NCBI RefSeq assembly: GCF_008831285.2
Contig: NC_045148.1
Coordinates: 1,116,001 to 1,180,000, forward strand
From: Nymphaea colorata
Lineage: Eukaryota; Streptophyta; Magnoliopsida; Nymphaeales; Nymphaeaceae
DNA: 64,000 bases
Direction: 5' to 3'
Below are positions 37,691 through 50,800 of this stretch, piece by piece (positions within the stretch are counted from its first letter, which is position 1; each line of letters begins with the position of its first letter). The translations under genes and the position numbers were made by a program. The notes under the pieces were generated by a model. That model was not told the origin of the DNA. It worked only from the letters and a program-made list of their open reading frames with translations, and did no database searches.

Positions 37691-38619
37691 TCAGTAATCT
37701 AAACATCCTAGCACTGCACCAACAATATGCAAAGAGCCAGTGACAATGATAACACCATGACCATGTCCCATTCTACATCTAAGAAGTGCAGATGCTAAAG
37801 TTATTGGCACCTTCACTGACTCACTTTTGCATCCCACAAAGCAAACCCTACTTTTGTTAACGTCAGGAGGCAACTGATTCTTATGTTTGATCATCCCCAA
37901 GTCCTGGAAATCTATTTCCAGTTTCTTGGCCAGTTGCGTCCATATCTCCTTTAACGAAGACACAGTCATTGCCCTGGACCTTGATCCAGCGATGCTAGTT
38001 TCCGTGAAGACCACAATATCTGGCCTAAGACCTGCAAAAGCTCAAATAAGGTTTATATGGATGTGGTTGCCAATGTTGCATTGCTAAATAAATGTTTGAA
38101 CAGACAAAACAACAGCAACAACGATGACAATATACACCATTTTTTTGAAACTAGTGACTGCTATTTCCATCATATTGAAATGTCAGACAATTTGGGGACA
38201 ACGTGGCTGATACAAGCTGATAGGGCTCAATATTGATATGTCATCGTTGCAGAAAATACCATGAAAGTAGCACCACAATTTTAGGTAAGCTCAAAATGCT
38301 ATGTAAGAGCAATAGGAAGAACTTGGAATGAAAAAAAGTCAACATGCTGCAGTGAGGGAAAATTACCGGACAAAAGTTGGTTTGCAAAAGCTGAATGGTT
38401 TTTGTCACTTGCCATGGCAACCACTACAGCTGACTTGTAATCCATGTGCGTCATCTGAACCATGTTTGCTAAACTCACAACAGCTGCTTCAGTGTGTGCT
38501 GGAAGTTGTCTCCCCCAACATGTAAGTTTAAAATGCTATCAATCCAAGCCACATGGGTGAAAGAGTATATATATATATATATATATATACATATATATAC
38601 AGCGAGCACACGTGCGCGC

Positions 38620-38658
<39 letters not shown>

Positions 38659-38758
38659 AAACCTGCATACCCTTTTACAGCAGAGGGTGTGCTTTAAAGG
38701 GTGTGTCACAGATGGGGAATAGAGTTGAAATATCCAGAACAGACATATACAAAAACAT

Positions 38759-38802
<44 letters not shown>

Positions 38803-41800
38803 CCATACCCACACCTGCACTCATGCGACATAGCTATCAATGTTTAGTATAATCTATTAAGCAGCATACCTCCATCAATCAATACAGAGGTGCCAGAAAT
38901 CCCAAGCAACTCAGCTTCTTTGTTTGAGAGGAATTGAGATCTTCCAAGCAAGAAGGCATCTTCCAATCCAGCATGGATGGACTCACCTGATATTTCCCAT
39001 CCTGACATTCAAACACTACATCAAGCATGGCAACATAAACACAGAAAAGATACCTTTTAGACAATGTTTGCATTAGTGCAAATAGAAGTACTTTATAAGT
39101 TTAACTGTTCATGGCTTCATGCACATGCACATATACATATATGTAGGCAATGACGTGCATAGTGTTCAGTATGAGCCATTTGCAGCCCTTTCTACACGTA
39201 TGACATAGACACGTCCATCAGGAATCAACACCTCAATCATGTATTGATGAAAAAGATAAATTTTTGAGGCTTGAATATTCATGGAGGTGTTCAATTGTTG
39301 ATTTGATTTTTAAGCCTTAAGAAGCTTGTCCATGTGCGATAAAATATTGAGATAGGCCAAGTTGTTAATTCCTAAAACATCAGCTTGTACTTCATGTTTG
39401 CACTTTTTACAGTTATTTTCAAAAAATAAAGATCCCTGAAAATCAAAGTTGGTATGTCATATGTACTATGTAGGAAGGAAGAATGATCTATTTCACAAGC
39501 TTTTATTAACTTTTGTTGATGCACATAGGCTATATCAACCAAGTGAGCCTCGTGAGCCTGCTTCTAAGCATGCAAAGCACTTGACTCTCTTGCTTTTCAT
39601 CATCCTTAATTTAGTCCTGTAAGTGCTTAGAAAATTCAGGACTTAAGTAGAAACAATAAAAAATTTCTATACGTGGAAGAGAATCTTAAGGGCACCTTTC
39701 AATTATGATGTTTAGTTCAAGAACAAACAACAAAAGGAAAAGCTAATACATGCAACAGAAATTGAGAACAAAGATAACCAAATTTCCATGCAGATGAAAT
39801 ACGAGAAAAAAGTATTAATTATTTTCACCTTGGTTGCGCAGAACAAGTGCAGTACATGCAGCTGTAATGGAATTTTGGAGCTGGTGTCTTCCCAGCATTT
39901 GCAACTTAACATCAAGCAATTCAGCAAACTGTTAAAAGAACAGCCATAGTGAGAAAGTTATCTTTTCAGGCAAGCCAGCAAATTTTACACCACCACCTTT
40001 AAGAGACATGATATATTGTTTAATTAAGCTGTGGCTCTTGGATAAGCAAATACATACCATATGCATGTCTGGACATTCTATAAATATGTTACATAGTTGA
40101 TAAATTCTTCCATCTTTAGTCAAAAAACTCTTCAGGGTGCTTTTTTTTCCAGAATCACAAGCAGAAATTAATGGTGAACCCATCATTGTAGCCTTTTCAC
40201 AAAGGATTTGCTCAATTTGTGATAGAAATGGACCGCCAATCACTACCTGATCATTACAAACTTCAAGAAATCATGATAAAAAAATTTATACATGAAAAAA
40301 AGTACTTGTATGAATCAATCTGTATTACCATCAAAATTGCTGTGGATAAAATTGATCTATGAATACATTGAAAGATCAGGACAACTGGCATTGTAAGGAA
40401 ATGATAGGTCCTTTGGATAAATGAAACGTCAATCCCAGCTGGCAAAAAAATGAACATCTTTGTACACAGATTCAGGTGGTTAATTCATATAGTTTACCGC
40501 TTGTTAACTCAATATAGAATAGCAGTATTATCCCTTACAGGGATGTGAACCATTAATATTCAGGTAGGATTCAGCTTTTACTGAATGTTAATTGGATTTC
40601 ATGTAAATGAATTGGTGTTAGATTTAGACCCTAATTTTTAAAAATAAACTCAAATCTGACTAGCATAATATCCAACATTGATATGTAATCATATCAGATC
40701 ATTATTGAATCCCAATTGAGTATCAAGACTTGATTCAGAGAGAAAATGGCATATCAAGTTTGAACTTTGAATCAATCATTAATTGGACCTGATCTTTTTT
40801 CCCAGAACCATGTACATTGATTTGAAAGTACATATATCTGATCCATTTATATCCCTCAAAGCTGCTGCTTTTTTCTTCAAGCAAGACTGAGTTGGGAATC
40901 TAACTCTCTTCATATTCCTTCCAAGTTGATGTTTGTATGATGACCAATCTTGGACTCAGAACCTCAAGTCCCAAATGTCCTTTAATGTGTTTAATAGTTG
41001 ACTTCTCTTCTTTTATTAAGGTGAGAAGCCCTAATTGATGTGAGAAGCCCTAATGAGAACCACCAAACAGCCAACTTAATCTGTGATATACAAGAACAAC
41101 ATTCAAACATGGAGATAGATGATATACAAAAAGATACAAATGTATCACAAACGTTTCTTAGAATGTGAACCCCACGGACGCATCACAGAGGTCATACACA
41201 CCCCATGCCACTTCATACAGTCAAACCAATGCCTGCAAACAATCAACACTTGACGGATCATTTTTGTCTTTCATTACCACGTTTGTGTACTTTATAAGTT
41301 TATATTCATAGCATCATAAATTACACATCATATTTGACATTCTATTTGGTTTTGTTTTTTTGATGCCCAAGTTACAGTTTTTCAGTGTTCAAGAATTTGC
41401 AGTTAAGATGATAATCATGTTTTAATCATTTATGTTAAGAATAGGATATACTATGATTGGCATGAGTTCTAAGTGCACAGATTATTGAATAATGCCTGAG
41501 GATTGCAAAATGGTGTCGGATTATTTCGGATTCCACATGTAACAAGATAGAGAAATATTTGAATTGGGAAATGCTTCAAAAGACAGTTGTTTCTTTCAAC
41601 TTGACTTGAAATTTGGTGGTCTCATCATAAGAATGTAAGAATCTTCACAAAATCACGTCTATCCGTCTGAAAATCAGATAGATTGAGAAGAGAGGATAGG
41701 AGAGAAGACAAAGGAGGAAAGGGAGCAGTCGGCCAATGCAGCCCTGCGTTCCTTAATCTCTATTATAAAATTAACCTAATCAGGTTACAACAAAATGTAC

Positions 41801-44800
41801 AAAAATATATGAACATTTACAAGAATGCCACCGCCTAGTATGTTTAGGCGTGTGAATATAAGAAAAGTGGATCGGGTTTGAACAGACCCGATCCCCCATA
41901 CGAACAAACTTAACAGCCCCCCTCAAGTTGTGCATGAGATTTGATCATGCACAACTTGTTCTTCAATTCTCAAAAATGCTGCCCTGTGAGTTCTTTGGTA
42001 AAGAGATCAGCTATCTGTTCACTGGTGGATATATAAGTAGGCAAGATCTCGGTTTCTTCAACCTTCTGACGAATGAAGTGTTGATCAATCTCTATGTGTT
42101 TGGTACGATTATGCAAAATGGGGTTGAAGGCAATTTTTATCGCACTTTGATTGTCACATAGTAATGATGACTGAACAATAGGAAGATTGAGCTCTCCAAG
42201 CAAATGTTGTAACCATGACGCTTCAGCTGTCCCTACAGCCATTGCTCTATACTCTGTCTCAGTGCTAGATCGTGCAACCGCACGCTGTTTTTTACTGCTC
42301 CAACAAATGAGATTAGAATCAAGAAAAAGGCAGAAAGCTGAAACTGATCGTCGGTCATCGGGATCTTCTGCCTAGTCTGCATCAGTATATATATATATGC
42401 TATGTCCAAGAGAAACGTTGGGACATTTTGTGTAGACTAGTCCATCGCCAAGAGTAGCTTTGAGATACCGTAAGATCCGCTTAGCGGCATCCATATGTCC
42501 TTCGGTGGGTGCATGCATAAACTGAGAAATCTGATTTACAGCATATACTATGTCCGGGTGAGTAAAAGTGAGGTATTGTAACATACCAACAATGCTGCGA
42601 TAGAATGTAGGATTGGAATATGCAGCAGTTCCATCAGAGGCAGTCAATTTAGTGTTCAGAACATTAGGAGTAGTTATGGTTTGCAATTAGTCATACCTGC
42701 CCTGTCCAAAACATCAAGAGTATACTTGTGCTGTGTAAGAGTCAATCTATCATTCGTCCTATCAAGTTCAACACCCAAAAAATACCGTAATTCGCCGAGA
42801 TCCTTCATCTTGAATTCTTGCTTCAACATGCCTTTAACATAAGATATTTGTGAAGAAGAATTCTCAGTTATAACAATATCATCAACATATATAAGTAACC
42901 AAGTGGTAGCTTCTCCGGTATGATAGATAAACAAGGAGTGATCGAGGGAGCTTCAGAGAAAACCAACTTGTTGTATATGATGAGAAAACCGATCGAACCA
43001 TGATCTAGAAGCTTGCTTCAACCCATATAGAGACTTGTGTAATTTACAAACCCATTTTTGAGGATCATGAGTAGTATAGTCGGAAGGTTGCTTCATGTAT
43101 ACCTCTTCCTTAAGAATCCCATGAAGAAAAGCATTTTTGACATCTAACTGATAAAGAGGCCATCCATATGAGACTGCAAGAGAAATAATCACACCTATTG
43201 TTCCCATCTTGATGACCGGACTGAATGTTTCATCATAATCTTCCCCATATTGCTGAGTGAAACTGCGCGCCACAAGACGTGCTTTATGTCGATCAATGCT
43301 ACCATCTGGCTTATATTTCAGTTTGTAAACTCATTTTGACCCCACAACATTCTTATCAGCAGGACGAGGGACAATCTGCCAAGTCTGACACTCATGCAAG
43401 GCTTCCATTTCCTCATTCATAGCTTCAACCCAATATTTTTCCTTACTCGCATGGTGATAAAATTTTGGTTCCACCTTTTTGCTGACTTCTGTCATAAACA
43501 GCTGAAAATCCAAAGAAAAATTGTTATAGTTCACCCATCTATCAATAGGATGTCACATGCGTTGTGATTGGCGTGGAACTGCAGTAGGAACTGAAATTGA
43601 GTGAACATGCGAAAAACTTCTGATTTGTGTTTCATGAAATGGATCAAAGTATATCGGGAATATGAATCAATAAAAATGACATAGTATCTACTCCCAGAAG
43701 AAGAAGGAATTGGAGCAGGCCCCCAAACATCGGAATATATGATGTCAAAAAACTTTGAAGCTCTTTTATTGATTAATTGAAAGGGAAGGGCATGACTCTT
43801 GCAGATATGACAACTTGAGCACATGTTGGACTCACTAACTGAACTTAGACTGGACTTATCTAAGAGTCCGTCTGCAACAAGACTTTGAACAAAAGTCTGA
43901 CTACAATGAGCTAACCGACCATGCCAAATGGATGGCTTATTATACTCTGCGACATTGACTTCACTATGACTTGGAAAACATGAATATGAAGGGTGAGGTT
44001 TTGACAGCTGTGGAGCTTCTTCAAGGACATACATATTTCCTTTGCAAGTGTCCTCCGCGAATGTCTTCTTGGTTCGAGTATCCTTGACATAAACAGAAGA
44101 CGGTGTGAATTCAACAGAGGAGTGAGTATCATCAATAAGTTTAGACACTAAGATAATATTTTTTCTTGAGACTTGGAACAACAAGGACATTCTTTAATGG
44201 AATGTAAGAAGAGCCCATAGATATTTGTGCATTTCCAATGTGTGATATTGTGTGATGGGAACCATCTCCCGTGACAATTGATCCTTGATCTAAATAAGGG
44301 AAAACACTAGAGAGATTACCTGTGTCACCAGTAACATGGGCTGCTGCTCCAGAGTCCACATACCACTCTCCTTGCTCGTTTTGTTTCAAGTGGAGCTTAG
44401 ATAGGGCTGTCATGAGAAGTTGTTGCACGTTTGCTGAAACATTTGATGTCTGATTTGAGCCAGATGATGATGAAGCTGACCTTGCTGCTGCCTTGTTCTC
44501 ACGCCTAACCTGATTATTTTTGTTCTGAGGGTTGTGCCAACATTCTGATTTTACATGCCCCCTCTTGTTGCAATAGAAACAAGTTGGAACCCTTCTAGAT
44601 GTGGCAGAGGTAGTATTCATGCATGGTGGTGTTGGGAGAATCCCTCTTCCCATTCTTGCCTGAGAAGTCCAAGGACTAGTGCGATTCCCTTGTAGTGCAT
44701 GTGTCCCTGTGATCAGTACATTGTGGCTGTTGGAAGGAATCAAATTCTGTCGCTAAACACGACTAGCTTCGTGTTGAAAAAGCTTGGCCTTCAGATCTTC

Positions 44801-47800
44801 AAAAGATGGGAGGACAGGTAGGACTTCCAAGGCTGTGCAAAAAATGTCAAAATTTGTTCCCAGTCCACTCAAAGCTTGTTGCACTTTGTCCTTGTCGCTG
44901 ACGGGATGTCCAATGGCAGCAAGCTGATCACTTACACTTTTAATTTCATTCAAATATTCCAAAACTATACATGTCCCACGCTTGATGCCCTGAAATTGCC
45001 TTCTTAATTGCAGAAACCGTGCTTCCGATACTTGAGAATACATTGTGGCAAGGGTAGACCACAACTCTAGGGCTGTTAAATCATCATCAATGCCTCCTAA
45101 TACCTCCTCTGACAAGGTAGAAGTAATATAGGCAACAAGAGACTGGTCGTGAGCCAGCCAAACTTCATATTCAGAATTGTTTTCAATAAGAGTTTCATAT
45201 TCAAATCTGATTTCACTCACAGGCGAAGCCCCAGCAGCTTGATCTCCCACTACGGTCTTCTTCACTTCACGGTCAATATACTTTGGAGGTGCTGGAGTGG
45301 TGCCATCGATATGCCCATAGAGTCTATGACTTTTAATAAATGGGACAATTTGACGTTTCCAAGTCAAATAGTTACTATGATTCAGTTTTTGAGAGATAAG
45401 TTGGGAGAGAAAGCTGGATGATAGAAGAGAGGGAGTCGGCTGATCCATAACTAAAAAGGAGATGATTAGGGCAGGCGACGTGAGGCAAGATTTAGGGCAG
45501 CGACAGATTAGGGCTAATCGATTAGGGCAAATCAATTAGGGCAAATCGATTAGGGCAAATCACGCAAGATTTAGGGCAGAAACTGAAATGAGGGATAACC
45601 ACGCCAGAAAAGAGGATTTAGGGCAGATTAGGGCTAATCACATCAAACTGAAATCACTCACCGGAGGACGATGCAACCTGGCTCTGATACCATGTAAGAA
45701 TCTTCACAAAATCACGTCTCTCCGTCTGAAAATCAGATAGATTGAGAAGAGAGGATAGGAGAGAAGACAATGGAGGAAAGGGAGCAGTCGGCCAATGCAG
45801 CCCTACGTTCCTTAATCTCTATTATAAAATTAACCTAATCAGGTTACAACAAAATGTACAAAAATATATGAACATTTACAAGAATGCCACTGCCTAGTAT
45901 GTTTAGGCGTGTGGATATAAGACAAGTGGATCGGGTCTGAACAGACCCGATCCCCCATACGAACAAACTTAACAAAGAAAACCCATAATGTGCCTCGACT
46001 ATCACCTTTTTCCAAAATATCTAGCCAAAGAAATTTTTACAGGTTCCTTTAAACAAGTTTAGTTTCCTTTCTTTTGGCTAGTTTTAATATTTCCACTTCA
46101 TGAATGATATCTTTTCCCCAAAAAATCCTAGCATCATCTTAAGTAGGAGTTCTTAACTTTACATGCTGGATTCCCAACAGACCTTTGGTCTTCTTATGAT
46201 CCATCTTGATTGCCTTGGTCTATCTGTTCACTATTTCACTTTCCTCCTTTCTTTTTAAGCACAAAATGGCTCCTTCCAGCTGCTATAGCACTAAAGACCA
46301 TCCTCCAGTCAAGAAAATGGGCAAGTATGAAGCTACATGTATTTACTATATAACAAGGACTATCTTAAGTTTAAGGAGGTTGCCAGGTGTAGCACCTTCA
46401 TAGTGTGCTGGCATAGGTGTAGGCGCTGCATCAGCTCACCAAATAGAATCAAGTGCAGTCAAATGCACCTCAAATCCTACTCGAGTTTGACACAAGCAAG
46501 GTTCAGTCAGATATAAAAACCCACAGATTCATTAATTTAATCTCATAAATTTTTTTATAATTTACATTTCAGATGTATATCATTTTAATTTTTCTTTTGA
46601 TATATGCACCATTCCTGCATCTCAATTTCTTGGAAAATTGGAAACTGCACCAGCACATGCACCTATTGTGACATAGGTGAGAAGGCATACATCCTCTCAT
46701 GCAACAAACCATTGGACTGCACAAGCAGACCCCTTGCAATCCCTGTTTGTCTCACAGAATTTCCCTGGCCTGCCTAAACTTCTGTCCTCTTCATTAGGTC
46801 CTACTTCTATTTCTGGCCTAACCCTGTTAAAGAAATAACTTATTCTTTGTGCTCATTTCAACAAAACTCTGTTCATGCTACATACCTGATGGGAGGCACC
46901 AACATATACGTGCCATGACAATACTCCCAGAGGAACGGGCTCCTGTGATTTAAGATGGAGAACGTGTCAACTTGTCAGGTTTGGGGCACACGTTTTAATT
47001 GAACGTGTGCTTAATTGTTTTTCTGATGGCTTGTTATAATTTATTTGCTCACGATGTAAGAGAGGGCAGTTTGTCCGTCATAATTTATTTGCTCATGATG
47101 TAAGAGAGGGCAGTTTGTCCAAGTTGTACCATCTTGTTATTATCATAATCAATTAGGTTTGAGGGCTGAGATTAAGCAGCTGTCTCTTCCATTCCGTACG
47201 TTTCTAGTCTCTTATCTCTTCTTTTTGCAGGATTTAAGGCTGTGGTGAACGTTTTCAATCTGGCAGGTCAAACTTTCACACTGTGAACCTAGATTTTATT
47301 TATTTTTTGCATTATCTTGTAGTAACTAGAACAGAAAAATATATAAGACTATAAAAGTAGTCAGACTTGGTGCATGTTTAATGTTGATAAAAATTTATTA
47401 AAAAAAATCATCATTTATACAGGCACAAACTAGAAAGTAGAAATGACCAGAATTCAGGTTCTTCCAAAATAGTATCCAAGCAACGAAAAAATTCTCCTTT
47501 TACCATGGGATTGCCACCATATAATATAAATGATGCAGTCATATAGCTACAATCTGCCACAAATTTCATTATTTATAGGGAGTGGGATGTGCAAAATTTG
47601 CAGAAATATTCACCGGGCATCCTTCTTTGATAATACCAGACTTTGCTATGGCAATGCTTTCCAAAGAACCTCCAAGTGCACTCAAATGTTCCTCATCGAT
47701 CGTAGTTATAACTGAAGCAGCTATACTTGTGCCAGGTAGAACATTTGTCGCATCGCGTGCCCCTCCAAGACCTGTCTGTGAGCAAAGAATGCAGCATTTT

Positions 47801-50800
47801 TTAACATTCATTAATCAGTGATCATGTACAATAAAAGGGAAAGATAACTCTATTGTGTGGAGAACTGGACTCGAAAAGGTTCAAACACCACACCTATTTA
47901 TGTTTATCCTTGGAGTGGAGAAAGCTAAATCGTGACAGAGGAGAAGGCTTCTTCAAATGTACTTATTCAGTGAAATCAAAGACTTACGAAAGACGAACTT
48001 TGTCAAGGACAATGCCCAGCATAACTATGCAATCTTAAAATACAATTTTCCAGGGAATCACTAGCACCTTAATGATCTTTCTAGTATAGAAGAGCTTTGC
48101 AGATTATCAAATGAAGACATACAAAAATGACCTTAACTTTTTATTATATGAAACTTTTAATGTTTGACCTTCTAGCATTTATGATGTAAAGGAACATTTG
48201 ATGCATGTTGGCTATTATTTTCATGGAAAATATCATGATCATGTCAAATTACATCTGAATAGCATTCATTCTGATTACCCAACTTGACAAAAATTGTGCC
48301 ACTCTTTTCATTTGATACAGATTCTTATGTCTTTCCAGAAGAAGTATGGTCCAGGTTCTGAAAATGCAAGTTCACACTAAAAGGGTTGCTCATTGGGTCT
48401 TTCTAAAGAAATGTTTTCAAAACAGTTTCAATTTTACTAGGTTTACAGTTGAAATACATCACACTTCATAATGGTTAGAAAGTTCTCAAGGCTTTCCGAA
48501 AAGGACAAATGCACAAGGCAATAAGTATTTTTCGAAGCATACCTCAACCACAGCAATGTCAACTTTCTGTTGGGCAAAGAGTGTGAATGCCAAAGCTGTT
48601 AGGACCTGAAATTGTTTCATTATCATTCATTCCATCAAGAGTATTTTTAGCACAATCCTGTTGCAAGGTCAAAAATAAATTTGTAAAATAATGCTGCCAA
48701 ACTGCAGAAAACAACATGGGCAGAGTCAACATTGTAAAATTCCAGGATCCTCCATCCTGTACCAAACAAAAAAACTCACTAGCTTATGTAGCAAATTAGC
48801 AAAAAATAAATTATGCTTGTTATAGTAAATCTTGAATAATTTTTTCAGATGTGCCCCAAGAACTCCAATTTACCTAGTAAATCTCCTCTATTATGGCTCA
48901 CAAATACCAACACAAGAAGCAAATAGCAGGAGGTTCTGGATGAAAAAGACATCACTAATGTGAAATATGTATATAAATATAAATAATCTAGTAATGTCTC
49001 CTCTGACCCTCCAATATCCAATATAGGCATTGACATTTACATCTAGGTAATTTAGACCAAAGTAAAGGAATATTCAGCAAAGTTTACAATCTGTTCATAA
49101 AGATTTTGAAGAATGATGTATGCAAACCAAGTTTGTCTCTAAGAGTATAGAAAAGAAATTCTAATCTGCATTTGTATGGATGTCACTTGCAACAAAAAAA
49201 AATTATCAGGAATGCACCTAAGATGTTTAGGGTGTTCCTGTTTAGAGACTTAATGCAGAAAAAAACATGCAAGTCCAGACAAATGAATCTTCACCATGCA
49301 TCTAGTGCAAATTTTCATTCCCATGAAAATCGATAATCTTCGTGTATCAGTCAAACACTGATGTTACGATCAATAGATAGCTAACAATGACATTTAAGCT
49401 GTTTCTGTTTAGAGGCTTAATGCGGAAAAGAACCTAGCACAAAATTTCATTCTATAGGAAAATTGATCATCTTCATGCATTAGTGACAAGACCATTGTTA
49501 TGATCAAGAAATTGCTAATAGTTATTAGAGATCAGTACCTCAAAATGAGTAAGAGATCCTTTCTCCAATTGAATTGATTGATCAACAATACTCTTAACAC
49601 CATAAAAGAGATTATTTAGAGTCTCAACAGACACAATTTCTCCATTGCTTCCAAGGGACATCCTCTCCCTTATACTTCGTAAATGTGGACTATAAGGAAT
49701 AGGAGAAAAAAACAAAGAACAATTACTTTTTGCATTAATTCTTGTGAGCTGCAAGTACTTCAATAAACATGACCAGTTAAAGCAAGGTCCTCCTATAATG
49801 AGATTAAGGAGTTGCCAATATCCCAGTTGATCGTATTCAAATTTGCCTAACATACCACACAAGTAACAATAGCACATGCATGTATTACACACCTGTGCAT
49901 GTAAACACAGACATGTGCTTGAAAGAAGATGATATGCATTTTTACATGTATTATGGATGCATAAATGTCTAGTTGCATGAATGGAAATTTAAAGGAATAC
50001 ACCTATTACAAGAAGAAAGGCCCCCAAGAAGGCATGTGAACCAAGGAGTAACCCTAGTTAACATGTAGATTTATGATACTTTAAATCAATAGCATATATG
50101 AGAAAAGGGCATTGGCCTCTGAAAGTTGTGCCAGAAAAGAAATGGTAAGGTTAAAGGGTTCAAGAAATCATTGTTCCAGGAATGATCGACTATAAGCTTG
50201 CAACAAAAAAAAAAAGGACAAAAACACGCCTTATGGTGCTGAAAACTTTGACCGTTGGTCAGCAAAAATGGCAGGGCATCTAACTATTCCTCTGTCATAG
50301 GGCAGACTCTAGATTACCTGAAAAGTACCACCAACACATGACACATAAGGGAATCAACTTCAACATATCCCCACATCATAGCTTTCCAAGAATTTAGCTT
50401 CTTTTAATGACGCATGATAAAATATGTCTGAACCCACATATTTCCCGTGTGCTTATACTTTTATATAATTACAAATGCTTGTGTGATGAAGAGGATCTAC
50501 AAGTGCAATCTGATTTTGCAAATTTACACAGGGTTGTATAGTCTACACCCAGATTGCAAGAAATTACATTAAATAAGCCACCATATGCGCAAGTCACCCA
50601 CAAATGGAAAGATCGTCTGGGTTTTCCAGATTCAGTATCCCCAAGAATGCAACTAACAGCAAAATAGAGAAAGAAGAAAAACAGGCAACTTAATTATAAG
50701 ATGAAAGATGCTATTAAGGTATTAAACTAGTCCAACTGACTTCAATTATCAAATGAAGGATAGACAAGAAAATATGAAGTCAATAGACATTTCCGATTTG

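Larger units (their letters stand above)
41634..45974 (-). mobile_element. Ty1/copia LTR retrotransposon, defective, 4341 bp
   Basis: Two 282 bp LTRs (41634-41915 and 45693-45974) begin TG and end CA. They are flanked by a 5-bp duplication AAGAA (41629-41633 and 45975-45979). Read on the minus strand, the order is 5' LTR, tRNA-iMet primer site, short leader with 14-bp repeats, gag with zinc knuckle, protease, integrase start, reverse transcriptase, RNase H, polypurine tract, 3' LTR. Protease before integrase before RT defines copia. The coding region carries stops, frame changes and a missing integrase portion, so it is not autonomous. It lies in intron 5 of the DHFS gene in the same orientation. 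Confidence 0.96.

Noticed and set aside
45490-45640. TTAGGG-rich words suggesting interstitial telomere repeats
   Set aside because: The period is 14 bp and the units read TTAGGGC, not the plant TTTAGGG heptamer; they lie in the Copia leader.
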